Positions 1-8,687 of a DNA stretch of 64,000 nucleotides are shown here, in pieces (position 1 is the stretch's first letter; each line of letters starts with the position of its first letter). The notes under the pieces were generated by a model that saw only the letters and a list, made by a program, of their open reading frames with translations, did not search any database and was not told where the DNA came from. The translations under genes and the position numbers were made by a program. The stretch is taken from assembly GCF_005844085.1 (NCBI RefSeq), contig NZ_VCDI01000002.1, positions 372,001 through 436,000 on the forward strand. The letters run 5' to 3'. This DNA comes from Lichenicoccus roseus (GTDB lineage: Bacteria; Pseudomonadota; Alphaproteobacteria; Acetobacterales; Acetobacteraceae).

Positions 1-1
1 C

Positions 2-373
2 ACGGCACGCGCCTGCGGACGACCCCTGAGCTTCATCACCGCCGCCGCGCTGGTCATCATCTGGGCGGTCACCGGGCCGCTTTTCGGCTACAGCAATACC
101 TGGCAGCTGGTGATCAATACCGGCACCACCATCGTCACGTTCCTGATGGTGTTCCTGATCCAGAACACCCAGAATCGCGACACCGATGCGCTGCAGGTCA
201 AGATCGACGAGTTGCTGCGCGTGACCGAAGGCGCACGGCTCGCCTTGCTCGACCTCGAGGAGATGAAAGCCGACGAGCTCGAGCGCATCAAGGGCGGCTT
301 CGTCGAGCTTGCCCGGCGTCACAAGAGCGAGCCGGACGACCCGGGCAACCGGGAGGCGATGGGGCGGGGCTGA
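2..373 (+). CDS. low-affinity iron permease family protein (5' end missing)
   Basis: The reading frame is open from the window edge, so the N-terminus is cut off. The visible part reads GRPLSFITAAALVIIWAVTG, then PLFGYSNTWQLVINTGTTIV and FLMVFLIQNTQNRD. This pattern of two membrane helices, a TWQLVINTGTTI motif and QNTQNRD is characteristic of the small low-affinity iron permease family (Pfam Iron_permease). The soluble tail is charged and predicted helical, with a LDxLLR-like stretch after the second helix. Family members are about 120-150 aa, so probably only a short N-terminal part is missing. Iron transport itself is poorly proven for bacterial members. The next gene begins about 110 bases downstream in the same direction. 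Confidence 0.85.
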   Translation, partial: TARACGRPLSFITAAALVIIWAVTGPLFGYSNTWQLVINTGTTIVTFLMVFLIQNTQNRDTDALQVKIDELLRVTEGARLALLDLEEMKADELERIKGGFVELARRHKSEPDDPGNREAMGRG

Positions 374-481
374 GTTGCCTGGCACCAGCCAACCGCGAAA
401 TGCCATGCGGCGGCGGGTGCCTCACGGGACCGGCGGACCGGACCACAACTATTTTGACGTGGCAACAAGCGGAGGTCGGGC

Positions 482-1198
482 ATGCCGGTCGTGAAATACA
501 GGTCGCAGCAGCCCGGACTGGTTCCCCGCCGCACCAGGATGGAGGTGCCCGGCTGGGCCGGCGTGTCCGAGCCGAGACGGGACGGCTCGATGGAGCATGC
601 CTGGCATTGCCTCCCCTTCACCGAAGCGGCGCGCGCCGGCATCGAGCTATGCTATCCGCACCCGGACGAGCTGCGGGTAAGCAGGCGCGATGGAAAGCTT
701 GAATTTGAGGGTGATTTCGGCAGCGGGGACGAGCGCCGGCCGCCATTCCGCAACTTCGGCACGGAATATTTCACCTACCAGCTTCTGCTGGACCTCAAGG
801 TCGCGGACGGCCTCGCGCTCAAGACGGAGCCGCACCCGCGCTTCTTTACCGACACGACGGGCACCGCTCCGATCGCCGTACCGGCGATCATCCGCCACTG
901 GTGGCCGATGATCTATTTCGCGGTCTTCAAGGCCCCCCGGGAGGGCGAGGCGCATGTGTTCCGGCCCGGCGAGCCGTTCATGCAGATCACCCTGGTCTCG
1001 GAGGAAGACGCACCCGAACTGGTGCCGATGTCGGAGGAAGAAGCGGCGGAGCGGGAATTGCAGTCGCGCCGCATCTATGAAAGCCGCTCGTCGCTTGGCG
1101 CCGACAGCCAGTGGACCTCGGCGACCAGCACGGTGTTCGACGGCACCTACCGCCGGCTGCTGGCGGCAGCCAGGGGGAGCCGGTCCGGCGGCGGATAG
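482..1198 (+). CDS. DUF6065-like conserved protein
   Basis: A 238-aa soluble protein with no signal peptide or membrane segment. Recognisable blocks are EVPGWAGVSEPRRDGSMEHA, TEPHPRFFTDTTGTAPIAVP, then a WWPMIYFAVFKAP segment, FRPGEPFMQI, and a C-terminal EEEAAERELQSRRIYESRSS followed by WTSATSTVFDGTYR. I match this by memory to the DUF6065 family, whose function is unknown; the family assignment is moderately sure and no role can be given. The start at 482 follows a GGAG-containing stretch. A second Met at 539 (RMEVPGWAG) could also be the start. It converges on the His-rich gene with only about 20 bases between the stops. Confidence 0.7.
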   Translation: MPVVKYRSQQPGLVPRRTRMEVPGWAGVSEPRRDGSMEHAWHCLPFTEAARAGIELCYPHPDELRVSRRDGKLEFEGDFGSGDERRPPFRNFGTEYFTYQLLLDLKVADGLALKTEPHPRFFTDTTGTAPIAVPAIIRHWWPMIYFAVFKAPREGEAHVFRPGEPFMQITLVSEEDAPELVPMSEEEAAERELQSRRIYESRSSLGADSQWTSATSTVFDGTYRRLLAAARGSRSGGG

Positions 1199-1219
1199 CC
1201 CGGCGCCGGTGCCACCTGC

Positions 1220-1525
1220 TCAGTAGGGGCGGTGGTGGTGGTGATGGTAGTGCCGGCGGCGGTGATAGCGGTGGTGGTGGTGATGGTGGTGAGGCAGGAG
1301 CAGCTGCACATCCTGCACCGCGGGCGCCGTGGCCTGCGGGGCCGCCTCGGCCGCGGCGGCTTCGCTATGCAGCACCTGCAGCGCGTTCGGGATCGGCTTG
1401 AGCAGATCGGCATACGAGGCAGCCGGCGTAAGGGCGTTGTCGATTGTCGCCATCTCGGCACGTGCCGGGGCGGCGCTCGCGAGGGCGCCGACGGCGCCCA
1501 GCAGAAAGAGTACGTTCTTGTCCAT
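1220..1525 (-). CDS. secreted histidine-rich small protein
   Basis: A 101-aa protein with a clear signal peptide (MDKNVLFLLGAVGALASAAP, cleavage near ARA-EM). A short mature domain contains LTPAASYADLLKPIPNALQV, then an Ala-rich stretch, and the protein ends in a tail of about 25 residues that is mostly His with Arg and Tyr. Such a tail would be expected to bind Ni, Zn or Cu in the periplasm, but that is inference. The LTPA-SY-DLLKPIPNA block followed by a His run looks like a small exported family I associate with Acetobacteraceae. An SD-like GGAGG lies just upstream of the ATG. The CAC/CAT repeat makes the tail length prone to slippage or sequencing error. Confidence 0.75.
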   Translation of the reverse strand: MDKNVLFLLGAVGALASAAPARAEMATIDNALTPAASYADLLKPIPNALQVLHSEAAAAEAAPQATAPAVQDVQLLLPHHHHHHHRYHRRRHYHHHHHRPY

Positions 1526-1662
1526 GTTTCCTCCCGCGCCGTGTGGGGGCGCCTGCGATCACACTCGACCACAACGCGAGAGCTATGGGGAGTTTGAGAC
1601 AATAGTGTGGCCAACGACGCGAAAGGGTGGAGCCGCCAGCCGGGGCGGCCACGCTCCGGACC

Positions 1663-3702
1663 TCAAGATTGCCAGCCGATCGACCGGCGCAGAAACTCGA
1701 ACCCCAGAGCGACAAAGCCTGCCACCTCGGCATTGTCCTTGCCGTAGCCGTGGCCGCCCGCGGCCGGTTCGTAGAAGCTCGCGTCGTAGCCCATCGACAG
1801 CAGCTTGGCCGCCATCTTGCGCGCGTGGCCCGGATGCACGCGGTCGTCGCGTCGCGCGGTGGCGAGCAGGATCGGCGGATAGGGGCGGCCCGGCTCGGCT
1901 GCATGATACGCCGACATCGGTCCCAGGAACGCCCAGTCCGCCGCCACGTCCGGGTCGCCGTATTCCGCAATCCAGCTCGCACCCGCGAGCAGCTTCGAAT
2001 AGCGCCGCATGTCGATCAGCGGGATGGTGCAGAACAGCGCGCCGAACCGCCCGGGGTAGCGCGTCAGCATGTTGGCGATCAGCAACCCGCCGTTGGAGCG
2101 GCCCTCGGCGGCGATCCGCGCAGGCCTGGTGACGCCGCGTTGCACCAGGTCGGCGGCGACTGCGGCGAAATCGTCGTGCGACAGCCGCTTGCCTTCGCGT
2201 CGGCCGGCCTCGTGCCAGCGGGTGCCGAACTCGCCGCCGCCGCGCAGGTTGGCCACCACCGCGGTGCCGCCGCGCTCCAGCCAGAGCTTGCCGGTGGCGA
2301 CCCCGTAGGTCGGCAGTCGCGACAGCCGGAAGCCGCCATAGCCGGACAGATGCACAGGGGCGTTGCCATCCTGCGTCGCCGGTCCGGTCTGCACGTAGGG
2401 GATGCGCTCGCCGTCCGACGACACAGCCTCGTGCCGGGTGACCACCAGACCGGTCGCATCGAAAGCGGCGGGAGCCTGCTTCAGCACCGCCGGCGCCGAG
2501 AGATCCGGCGGCACCAGCAGCAGCGTTGGCGGGGTGACCGGATCCTGCACCACGGCGAGCAGGCTGCCGTCGCTCTCCTCCGCCTCGGCATCGAACGGCC
2601 AGGCGCTTGCGGTGCCGACCTGCGGCAGGCCCTCGATGGTTCGCTCCTCCCAGCCGCCGGGTGTCAGCAGCACGAACACCGGACGCAACTCGTCGAGGAT
2701 GCTCAGCAACAGCCGGCCATCGAGCCAGAACATGCCCTGCAGGGCGCGGCGCGGCTGCGGCGTGAACGCCACCCGCACCTCGCGGCTGCCCGCAAGCCAA
2801 TCCGCCAGCCGGATCACCAGCACGCTGTCCGGCGCATGGGTCGCATCACCCAGCGTCCAGGCCGTGCGCGGCCGCAGCGCGAGCCAGCCACGGCTCCAGC
2901 GTGCGGAGGCGTCCGTCGGCCACTGCATGCGCTCGGCAGGTCCGTTGCGGTCTCCCAGCCACATCGTGCTGTCGAAGAAGCCGGTCTGGTCGGTGAACAC
3001 CAGCCGGTCCTCCTCGCGATCGTAGCCGCCGCCGGCGCCCATGCTTTCGTGCGGCACCTCGATCAGTACCGTGGCCTTGGCCGGATCGGTGCCGCGCGAC
3101 CAGAGCCGGACCGTTCTGGCATAGCCGGACGCGGTAGCGCCGCCGAAGGCGGAGGACAGCAGGAGCGTCTCGCCGTCCAGCCAGTCGACACCGCCCTTGG
3201 CTTCGGGAAGCGTGAAGCCGCCCACGATGAAACGCCGCCCGACAAGGTCGAACTCGCGCAGTACCGAGGCGTCGCTCCCGCCGCGCGACAACGAGACGAT
3301 GGCGCGCCGATGATCGGGATGAAGGGTGGACGCACCCTGCCAGATCCAGTCCTCGCCCTCGTCGGTCGCCAGGGCGTCGATGTCGAGCAGGATCTCCCAC
3401 TCCGGCGCAGCGCTGCGATAGGAGGCAAGCGTGGTGCGGCGCCAGAGCCCGCGCGGATGCGCACCGTCGCGCCAGAAGTTGAACAGCAGGCCGCCACGCC
3501 GCGTCGGCACCGGCAGGTTGTCGGGGCGGTCGAGCAGAAGCCGCAGCGTCTCGCGGTCGGCGTCGTATCGGGCACCGCCGAAGCGCGCGAGGGTGGCGGC
3601 GGTCTGCGCGTCCGCCCAGCCGGTGGCGCGCTCCCCTTCGACCTCCTCGAGCCAGAGCCAGGGGTCGCGGTCGGGGTCGGCGAGTGTCGGCAGGTCGGTC
3701 AT
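1663..3702 (-). CDS. prolyl oligopeptidase family serine peptidase (S9)
   Basis: A 679-aa cytoplasmic serine peptidase: an N-terminal seven-bladed propeller (about residues 60-400) and a C-terminal alpha/beta hydrolase. It begins with the family signature RDPWLWLEEVEGE. The catalytic serine sits in EGRSNGGLLIANML, the acid in TARRDDRVHPGHA and the histidine in AAGGHGYGKDN. The motif before the serine is EGRSNGG rather than the usual GGSNGG, which is a mild variation. Family members cut short peptides after proline or related residues. The start at MTDLPTL (3702) is chosen because it gives the normal family N-terminus; an upstream extension in the frame is arginine-rich shadow. It sits 11 bases downstream of the moxR operon on the same strand. 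Confidence 0.9.
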   Translation of the reverse strand: MTDLPTLADPDRDPWLWLEEVEGERATGWADAQTAATLARFGGARYDADRETLRLLLDRPDNLPVPTRRGGLLFNFWRDGAHPRGLWRRTTLASYRSAAPEWEILLDIDALATDEGEDWIWQGASTLHPDHRRAIVSLSRGGSDASVLREFDLVGRRFIVGGFTLPEAKGGVDWLDGETLLLSSAFGGATASGYARTVRLWSRGTDPAKATVLIEVPHESMGAGGGYDREEDRLVFTDQTGFFDSTMWLGDRNGPAERMQWPTDASARWSRGWLALRPRTAWTLGDATHAPDSVLVIRLADWLAGSREVRVAFTPQPRRALQGMFWLDGRLLLSILDELRPVFVLLTPGGWEERTIEGLPQVGTASAWPFDAEAEESDGSLLAVVQDPVTPPTLLLVPPDLSAPAVLKQAPAAFDATGLVVTRHEAVSSDGERIPYVQTGPATQDGNAPVHLSGYGGFRLSRLPTYGVATGKLWLERGGTAVVANLRGGGEFGTRWHEAGRREGKRLSHDDFAAVAADLVQRGVTRPARIAAEGRSNGGLLIANMLTRYPGRFGALFCTIPLIDMRRYSKLLAGASWIAEYGDPDVAADWAFLGPMSAYHAAEPGRPYPPILLATARRDDRVHPGHARKMAAKLLSMGYDASFYEPAAGGHGYGKDNAEVAGFVALGFEFLRRSIGWQS

Positions 3703-3713
3703 GTCGTGTCCCC

Positions 3714-5915
3714 TCAGGTCCGGCCTTCGCGGCGCCAGGCGGCGAACAGCAGGGCCAGCAGCACCGGCAGCACCAGCCATGCCGGCAGCAACGGATCGGT
3801 GCGCGTGCCGGTCACCACATGCGCGCCGGTGCGGGCCAGGCCAATCCAGCCATCGCCATGCGCGTTAGCCCCGCGCTGCACCAGCCGCAGTTGCGGTATC
3901 ACGGTCTGCGCCGGATCGTCGCCGAGCCATGCGATGCCGCCGCCGGTCCGGGCCGCCACCGGCGCCAGCCTGGTCGCGGTGGCACGCAGGTCGGCGATCT
4001 CCTCGGGATCGCCGGGCAGCGCCGCCGCATAGGCGTGCCGCGTACCGTCGGTGACCTCCCAGATGCCCGGCGCCTCCGCCTTGCCGCTGCCGCGCAACAG
4101 GCCGCCACCGGCGGAGGCCAGCTGCAGGCTGCCGCGATCGCCGTCCGGCGCCACCACCTGCACGTCGTGCGCCGCCTGGGCGTCGATCGAGCGGCGCGTC
4201 ACCAGCAGGCGGCCCTGCTCGATGCGGGCCCGCAGCTGCTCCTCCTCGAGGTCAGGCTCCTTCATCAGCCAATGCGCAATCCGGCGCAGCAGCTCCGCCT
4301 GCGGGCCGCCGCCGCCCTCGCCACGCGACCACAGCCAGATCTGGTCGGACAGCAGCACCGCGACACGCCCGCGATCGACATGGTCGAGGACCAGCAGCGG
4401 CGATTGCCCGCCGGCGCCGTCCGGGCTGGTGAGCAGCACCTCGCCATGCGACTGGTCGGACCGCAGGGCGCGATACCACGGACCCCAGCCGGCTTCTCCG
4501 CTGGCATCGGCGGCAGGGATCTGCGGCAGGTCCGCGGTGACCGGATGGCGCCGTCCGAGCGTGGTGGGCGCCGGCCGGTACCTTTGCTGCACCAGGCCGC
4601 CTTCCTCGGGGACATGCACCGGCAGGATGTCGCCGAGCGGCGTATCCTGCAGGCTGCCACGGCCAATGAACTCCGGCCCTGCGGTGAGCAGCAGGCCACC
4701 GCCGCCGCGCACGAAGTCGGCGATGTTCTGCAGGTAGGCGAGCGGCAGGATGCCGCGGTTCTCGAAGCCGTCGAGGATGATCAGGTCGAAGCTGTCGATC
4801 TTCTCCTGGAACAGCTCGCGGGTCGGGAAGGCGATCAGCGCCAGCTCGTTCAGTGGCGTGGTGTCGTCCTTGTCGGGCGGCCGCAGGATGGTGAAATGCA
4901 CCAGGTCGACCGCCGGGTCGGCCTTCAGCAGCCGGCGCCAGACCCTCTCGCCCTGGTTCGGCGCGCCCGACACCAGCAGCACCCGCAGCCGGTCGCGCAC
5001 GCCGTTGATCTGCACCACCGTCTGGTTGTTCAGGGTGGAGACCTCGCCGGGCAGGGTGGATGCGGTGAGCTGCACCAGCATCGGCCCCGGATGGGTGACC
5101 GGCAGGGTGATGTCCTGCGCCACGCCGACCTGCACCTCATGGGTGATGGGTGTCTCGCCGTCCCGCCTGAGGGTCAGCGTGGCATGCGCGCCCGCATCCG
5201 GCTGGCCAGCCGTCGGCGGCCCGAGATCCTCGATTTGCACGCGGATCGTCGCGTCATGGCCGATGATGGCGTAGGGCGGCGCCGACAGGACCCGCAGCCG
5301 GCGGTCGGTCTGCTCGCCGGACGCCACGATCAGCGCCTGGAACGGCACCGCCGCCGCCGTGGCTCCGGAAGCCGGTGGGAGATCCTGCGCGGCCTGCGCC
5401 ACGTCGTGCACCTGGCCATCGGTGACCGCGATCACCCCGGCCAGCTGGCCAGCCGGCACATCCGAGATGGCTCGCCCGATGGCCGCGAACAGCCTGGTGC
5501 CGCCGCCGGTCGCGGGGTTGCCCGGCGGCACCACGACGGTGCGCAGCGTCAGTCCGGGGATATGGCCGGCCTCTTCGCGCAGCCGGGTCGCGGCGGCCTG
5601 CGCAAGCTGGCGTCGCTGTGCGACCGACATCGAGGCGGTCTGGTCCAGCACGAGCAGCCCGGTCTCCGGCAGCGCCTGCCAGGTGGCGCGGACCAGATGC
5701 GGGCCGGCGAGCCAGCCGAGCAGCAGCGCGAAGCCGGCCAGGCGCCAGGCGGTGCCGCCGGCCCGCAGCGCGAAGCCGATGCCGAGCGCCAGGACACAGA
5801 GGATCGCGAGGGTGATCAGCAGCGGCGTCGGCAGCAGCGGCGCGAAGCCCACCGAAGCCACGTGCGACAGCACGCCGCCTGCTTGCGAGATAGCCGCCGG
5901 GGAAGCTGCGTTCAT
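3714..5915 (-). CDS. large membrane protein with VWA-like and glutamine-amidotransferase-like domains
   Basis: A 733-aa protein, last gene of the moxR-type operon. Two N-terminal membrane helices (about residues 20-65) are followed by a VWA-like stretch starting at LLVLDQTASMSVAQRR, where DxTxS resembles a metal-site DxSxS. Further on come beta-rich segments and a class I amidotransferase-like fold (RVLLVSGAPNQGERVWRRLL, then GGGGLLLTAGPEFIGRG) without an evident catalytic Cys. A final membrane helix lies near the C-terminus (LLPAWLVLPVLLALLFAAWR). It corresponds to the large membrane protein usually encoded beside DUF4159 genes. Its start overlaps the previous stop (ATGA), so translation is probably coupled. 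The role is presumed to be in a MoxR-dependent envelope or chaperone complex. Confidence 0.8.
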   Translation of the reverse strand: MNAASPAAISQAGGVLSHVASVGFAPLLPTPLLITLAILCVLALGIGFALRAGGTAWRLAGFALLLGWLAGPHLVRATWQALPETGLLVLDQTASMSVAQRRQLAQAAATRLREEAGHIPGLTLRTVVVPPGNPATGGGTRLFAAIGRAISDVPAGQLAGVIAVTDGQVHDVAQAAQDLPPASGATAAAVPFQALIVASGEQTDRRLRVLSAPPYAIIGHDATIRVQIEDLGPPTAGQPDAGAHATLTLRRDGETPITHEVQVGVAQDITLPVTHPGPMLVQLTASTLPGEVSTLNNQTVVQINGVRDRLRVLLVSGAPNQGERVWRRLLKADPAVDLVHFTILRPPDKDDTTPLNELALIAFPTRELFQEKIDSFDLIILDGFENRGILPLAYLQNIADFVRGGGGLLLTAGPEFIGRGSLQDTPLGDILPVHVPEEGGLVQQRYRPAPTTLGRRHPVTADLPQIPAADASGEAGWGPWYRALRSDQSHGEVLLTSPDGAGGQSPLLVLDHVDRGRVAVLLSDQIWLWSRGEGGGGPQAELLRRIAHWLMKEPDLEEEQLRARIEQGRLLVTRRSIDAQAAHDVQVVAPDGDRGSLQLASAGGGLLRGSGKAEAPGIWEVTDGTRHAYAAALPGDPEEIADLRATATRLAPVAARTGGGIAWLGDDPAQTVIPQLRLVQRGANAHGDGWIGLARTGAHVVTGTRTDPLLPAWLVLPVLLALLFAAWRREGRT

Positions 5916-8680
5916 TCGCCGAGGCGCTGCAGCAGGGCGGGGACGTGCACCTGGTCGGCCTTGTAGTTGCCGGTCAGCGCATAGATCACCGCATTGACAC
6001 CGAACCGGTAGGCCATGGTGCGCTGCGCCTCGCCGTCCGGGATGACCGCGTACGGGGTCCCGCCGGTCTCGTCGACCGCCCATGCGGCGGCCCAGTCGTT
6101 GGCGCCGATGATCACCGGGCTGACGTTGTCGTTGCCCTGGTCGGCGCCGGCCGCCACCCAGACCGGCGCGCCGACGGTACGGCCGGGGAAGGCGTGCAGC
6201 AGATAGAAGCTGTGCGCCAGCACGTGGCCGGTGCCGACCTGTGCCAGCGGCGGAATGTCGAGCCCGCGCGTCGCCTGCCGCAGGGCGCGCGCGCCGTCGC
6301 CTTCGTCACCCGGATTGCTTGCCAGGCCGGGCTCGGCGCCGGCCTGGGTGTCGATCATCAGGATGCCGCCATGGCTCATGTACGTGTTCAGGGCGGCGAT
6401 CGCGGTGGGGTCGGGATGCGCGCCGGTGGTTACCGGCCAATACAGCAACGGGTAGAACGAGAGGTCGTCATGGCCCGGCTGCACCGGGTCCGGGTGGCCG
6501 AGCACCGCGGAGGTGCGGGCGTTGACATAGCTCGAAAGCCCTTCGAGGCCCTGGCGCGACACCAGGTCGGTGTGCGCGTCGCCGGTGACGACGAAGCCGA
6601 GACGGGTCTCCTCCGCCGCGGCCGGGACCGGATCGGCATGCGCGGGCCTTCCTGCCAGGCACAGCAGCACCAGCGCTGCCGCGGCGCCGGTGCGGGCAGG
6701 CAGACGCAGCAGGCCGCGTAGCCACAGCGTCGCGAGCAGGTCGATGGCCAGCAGCAGCAGCCCGCCTGCCAGCAGCCATGGGCCGAGCGGGCGGTCAGGG
6801 GCACGGTCGGCGAGATCGGACTGGGTGCCGATTGCGGCACTCGAAGCCAGTGCAGGTAGCGCGTCGCCGGCATTCAGCGCCCGGCGGTCGGAGCGCGGGC
6901 CATACAGTCCCGGCGGGTGGGCGGCGGAGGCGGCGACGTGGCCGATGGCGTGCGCCGGTACGCCGAGGGCCGAGGGCGGCGGCGGTCCCAGCACGCCATC
7001 GCCGTCGAATGTCGCGAACGGCGCCAGCATGACGTCGCCACCGGCGGCATCCCGGTCCTGTGCGAGTTGTCCGACCGAGCGCTCCACCAGCCGGTGCAGC
7101 ATCTGCACGAACAGGCCGGAGAACGGCAGGCTGGACCAGTCGCCGGTGGCGGTGACGTGGAACAGCACCACCTGACCGGAGCCCAGCGGCACGTGGGTGA
7201 CCAGGGGGGTGCCGTCGGACAGCCTGGCCCAGGTGCGACGGTCGAGGTCGGCCGCCGGCTGCGCCAGCACCTGCCGGCTGACGCTGACATCCGATGGCAC
7301 GGCAAGGCCGGCGAACGGGCTATCCGGCGGGAACGGTGCCAGCGTCGCCGGATGGGTCCAGGACATCGCCCCGCCCAGGGTCCGGGAGCCGCCGAGCAAC
7401 GGGCCCGGCAGCAGGTCGTCGGCTGCATTCCGGGCAACCTGCGCGCCTGCATCGTCTGCATCGGCGTCGTCCGGCGCTGCCTGGTCCGGCGCCTGCTGCT
7501 GGAGAGCGGCGAGGCGGGGGCCGGCGAAGCGGACCAGCATGCCGCCGCCACGCACCCAGGCAGATACCCGGTCGCGGCTGGCGGCATCGTCCAGGGCGCC
7601 GTCCGGCGCGATCAGCACCGAGATCTGGCGCGACAGCAGGTGCGCCACGTCGCCGGTGCGCAGCTCGGTATCCGGCGACAGCGCACGCTCGAGATAGAAC
7701 AGCGGGCCGATCAGCGGCGTGTCGCTGAAGCCACCGCCGCCGATCAGCCCGACCGGGCGACGCCGGTCGCCCTCGTCCAACAGGCGGATGCCGCCGGTAC
7801 CGGGTACGCCGTCGAGCGCCAGCCGGGCGATGCGGTTGCGCAGCTCGACCGGCAGCACGAGCGCCACGTCGCCAACCCCTGCACCGGACGGGATGCGTCC
7901 CTGCACCCGTGCAAGCACGCCGCCCTGCGCATCTTCCGCGCGTACCGTGAAGCCGCGCAGCATGGGTCTGGGCAACGCGCCGACCCGGACGACAAGGCGG
8001 TCCGGCTGCGGCAGCGGCGCCAGCAGCAGGCGCAGGGACGCGGTGTCGGCACGCAGTTCCGTAACCGGTGCCAGCCGCCGCAGTGCCGCGCCGAAGCCAG
8101 GGTCCGCGGCGGTGGCGACGCCGTCGGCGACGTAGATCACCTGCCCGATCCCCGAACCCGGCAGCACGACGTGGCCACGATCGGTGTTCCAGGCGGTTGG
8201 CCGCATGGCATCGAGCATGGCGCGCAGCTGGGAGGCGGGGACCAGGGCCGGAGCGGCATGCGGCATGCCCGCCCCCGCCGCCAGGGGAGCCGTGGTCAGC
8301 AGGGCCACGCCCCGGTGATCGCGTCCGGCCTGGTCGAGCACGGCGTCGACCGCCGCGATGCGCTGCGGCCACTCGCTTGCCGCCGCCCAGCCATTGTCCA
8401 GCACCACCAGCATCCCGCCGCTGCCGCTGCGCGAGGTGCCGTGCTGCACCAGCACCGGTTGCGCCAGTCCGGCGATCAGCAGCAGGGCGGCGAGCAGCCG
8501 GAGCAGCAGCAGCCAGGGCGGCGCGCGACGGGTTTCCTGCCGGCGCTGGGCCAGGCCGGCGAGCAGCAGCATGGCCGGGAAAGCCTGCCGGCGCGGTGCC
8601 GGCGGGATGGCGCGCAGCAGCCACCACAGCACCGGCAGCGCCGCCACGGCGAGCAGCAGCCAGGGGGCGAGCAGGATCAT
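5912..8680 (-). CDS. BatA-type N-terminal / DUF4159 domain membrane protein
   Basis: A 922-aa protein. The N-terminus MILLAPWLLLAVAALPVLWW with a second helix near residues 55-75 is the double-anchor domain seen in BatA-type aerotolerance proteins. A long periplasmic or cytoplasmic middle includes VWA-like segments, a helix at about 660-690 precedes a signal-like cleavage region, and the last 220 residues form a DUF4159 domain (RLGFVVTGDAHTDLVSRQGL, then SFYPLLYWPV and GGILMIDTQAG). I chose the start at 8680 because it gives the family N-terminus; a 19-residue extension to 8737 is possible but overlaps DUF58. It is flanked by DUF58 and a VWA/GATase protein with short gaps or ATGA overlap, so one operon. 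Confidence 0.85.
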   Translation of the reverse strand: MILLAPWLLLAVAALPVLWWLLRAIPPAPRRQAFPAMLLLAGLAQRRQETRRAPPWLLLLRLLAALLLIAGLAQPVLVQHGTSRSGSGGMLVVLDNGWAAASEWPQRIAAVDAVLDQAGRDHRGVALLTTAPLAAGAGMPHAAPALVPASQLRAMLDAMRPTAWNTDRGHVVLPGSGIGQVIYVADGVATAADPGFGAALRRLAPVTELRADTASLRLLLAPLPQPDRLVVRVGALPRPMLRGFTVRAEDAQGGVLARVQGRIPSGAGVGDVALVLPVELRNRIARLALDGVPGTGGIRLLDEGDRRRPVGLIGGGGFSDTPLIGPLFYLERALSPDTELRTGDVAHLLSRQISVLIAPDGALDDAASRDRVSAWVRGGGMLVRFAGPRLAALQQQAPDQAAPDDADADDAGAQVARNAADDLLPGPLLGGSRTLGGAMSWTHPATLAPFPPDSPFAGLAVPSDVSVSRQVLAQPAADLDRRTWARLSDGTPLVTHVPLGSGQVVLFHVTATGDWSSLPFSGLFVQMLHRLVERSVGQLAQDRDAAGGDVMLAPFATFDGDGVLGPPPPSALGVPAHAIGHVAASAAHPPGLYGPRSDRRALNAGDALPALASSAAIGTQSDLADRAPDRPLGPWLLAGGLLLLAIDLLATLWLRGLLRLPARTGAAAALVLLCLAGRPAHADPVPAAAEETRLGFVVTGDAHTDLVSRQGLEGLSSYVNARTSAVLGHPDPVQPGHDDLSFYPLLYWPVTTGAHPDPTAIAALNTYMSHGGILMIDTQAGAEPGLASNPGDEGDGARALRQATRGLDIPPLAQVGTGHVLAHSFYLLHAFPGRTVGAPVWVAAGADQGNDNVSPVIIGANDWAAAWAVDETGGTPYAVIPDGEAQRTMAYRFGVNAVIYALTGNYKADQVHVPALLQRLGE

Positions 8681-8687
8681 GCCAGGG

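Noticed and set aside
1627-4032. Long plus-strand frame of about 800 codons opposite the prolyl oligopeptidase gene
   Set aside because: It is rich in Arg, Gln and Gly, has no family features and mirrors a well-supported gene on the other strand; high GC removes stops in such frames.
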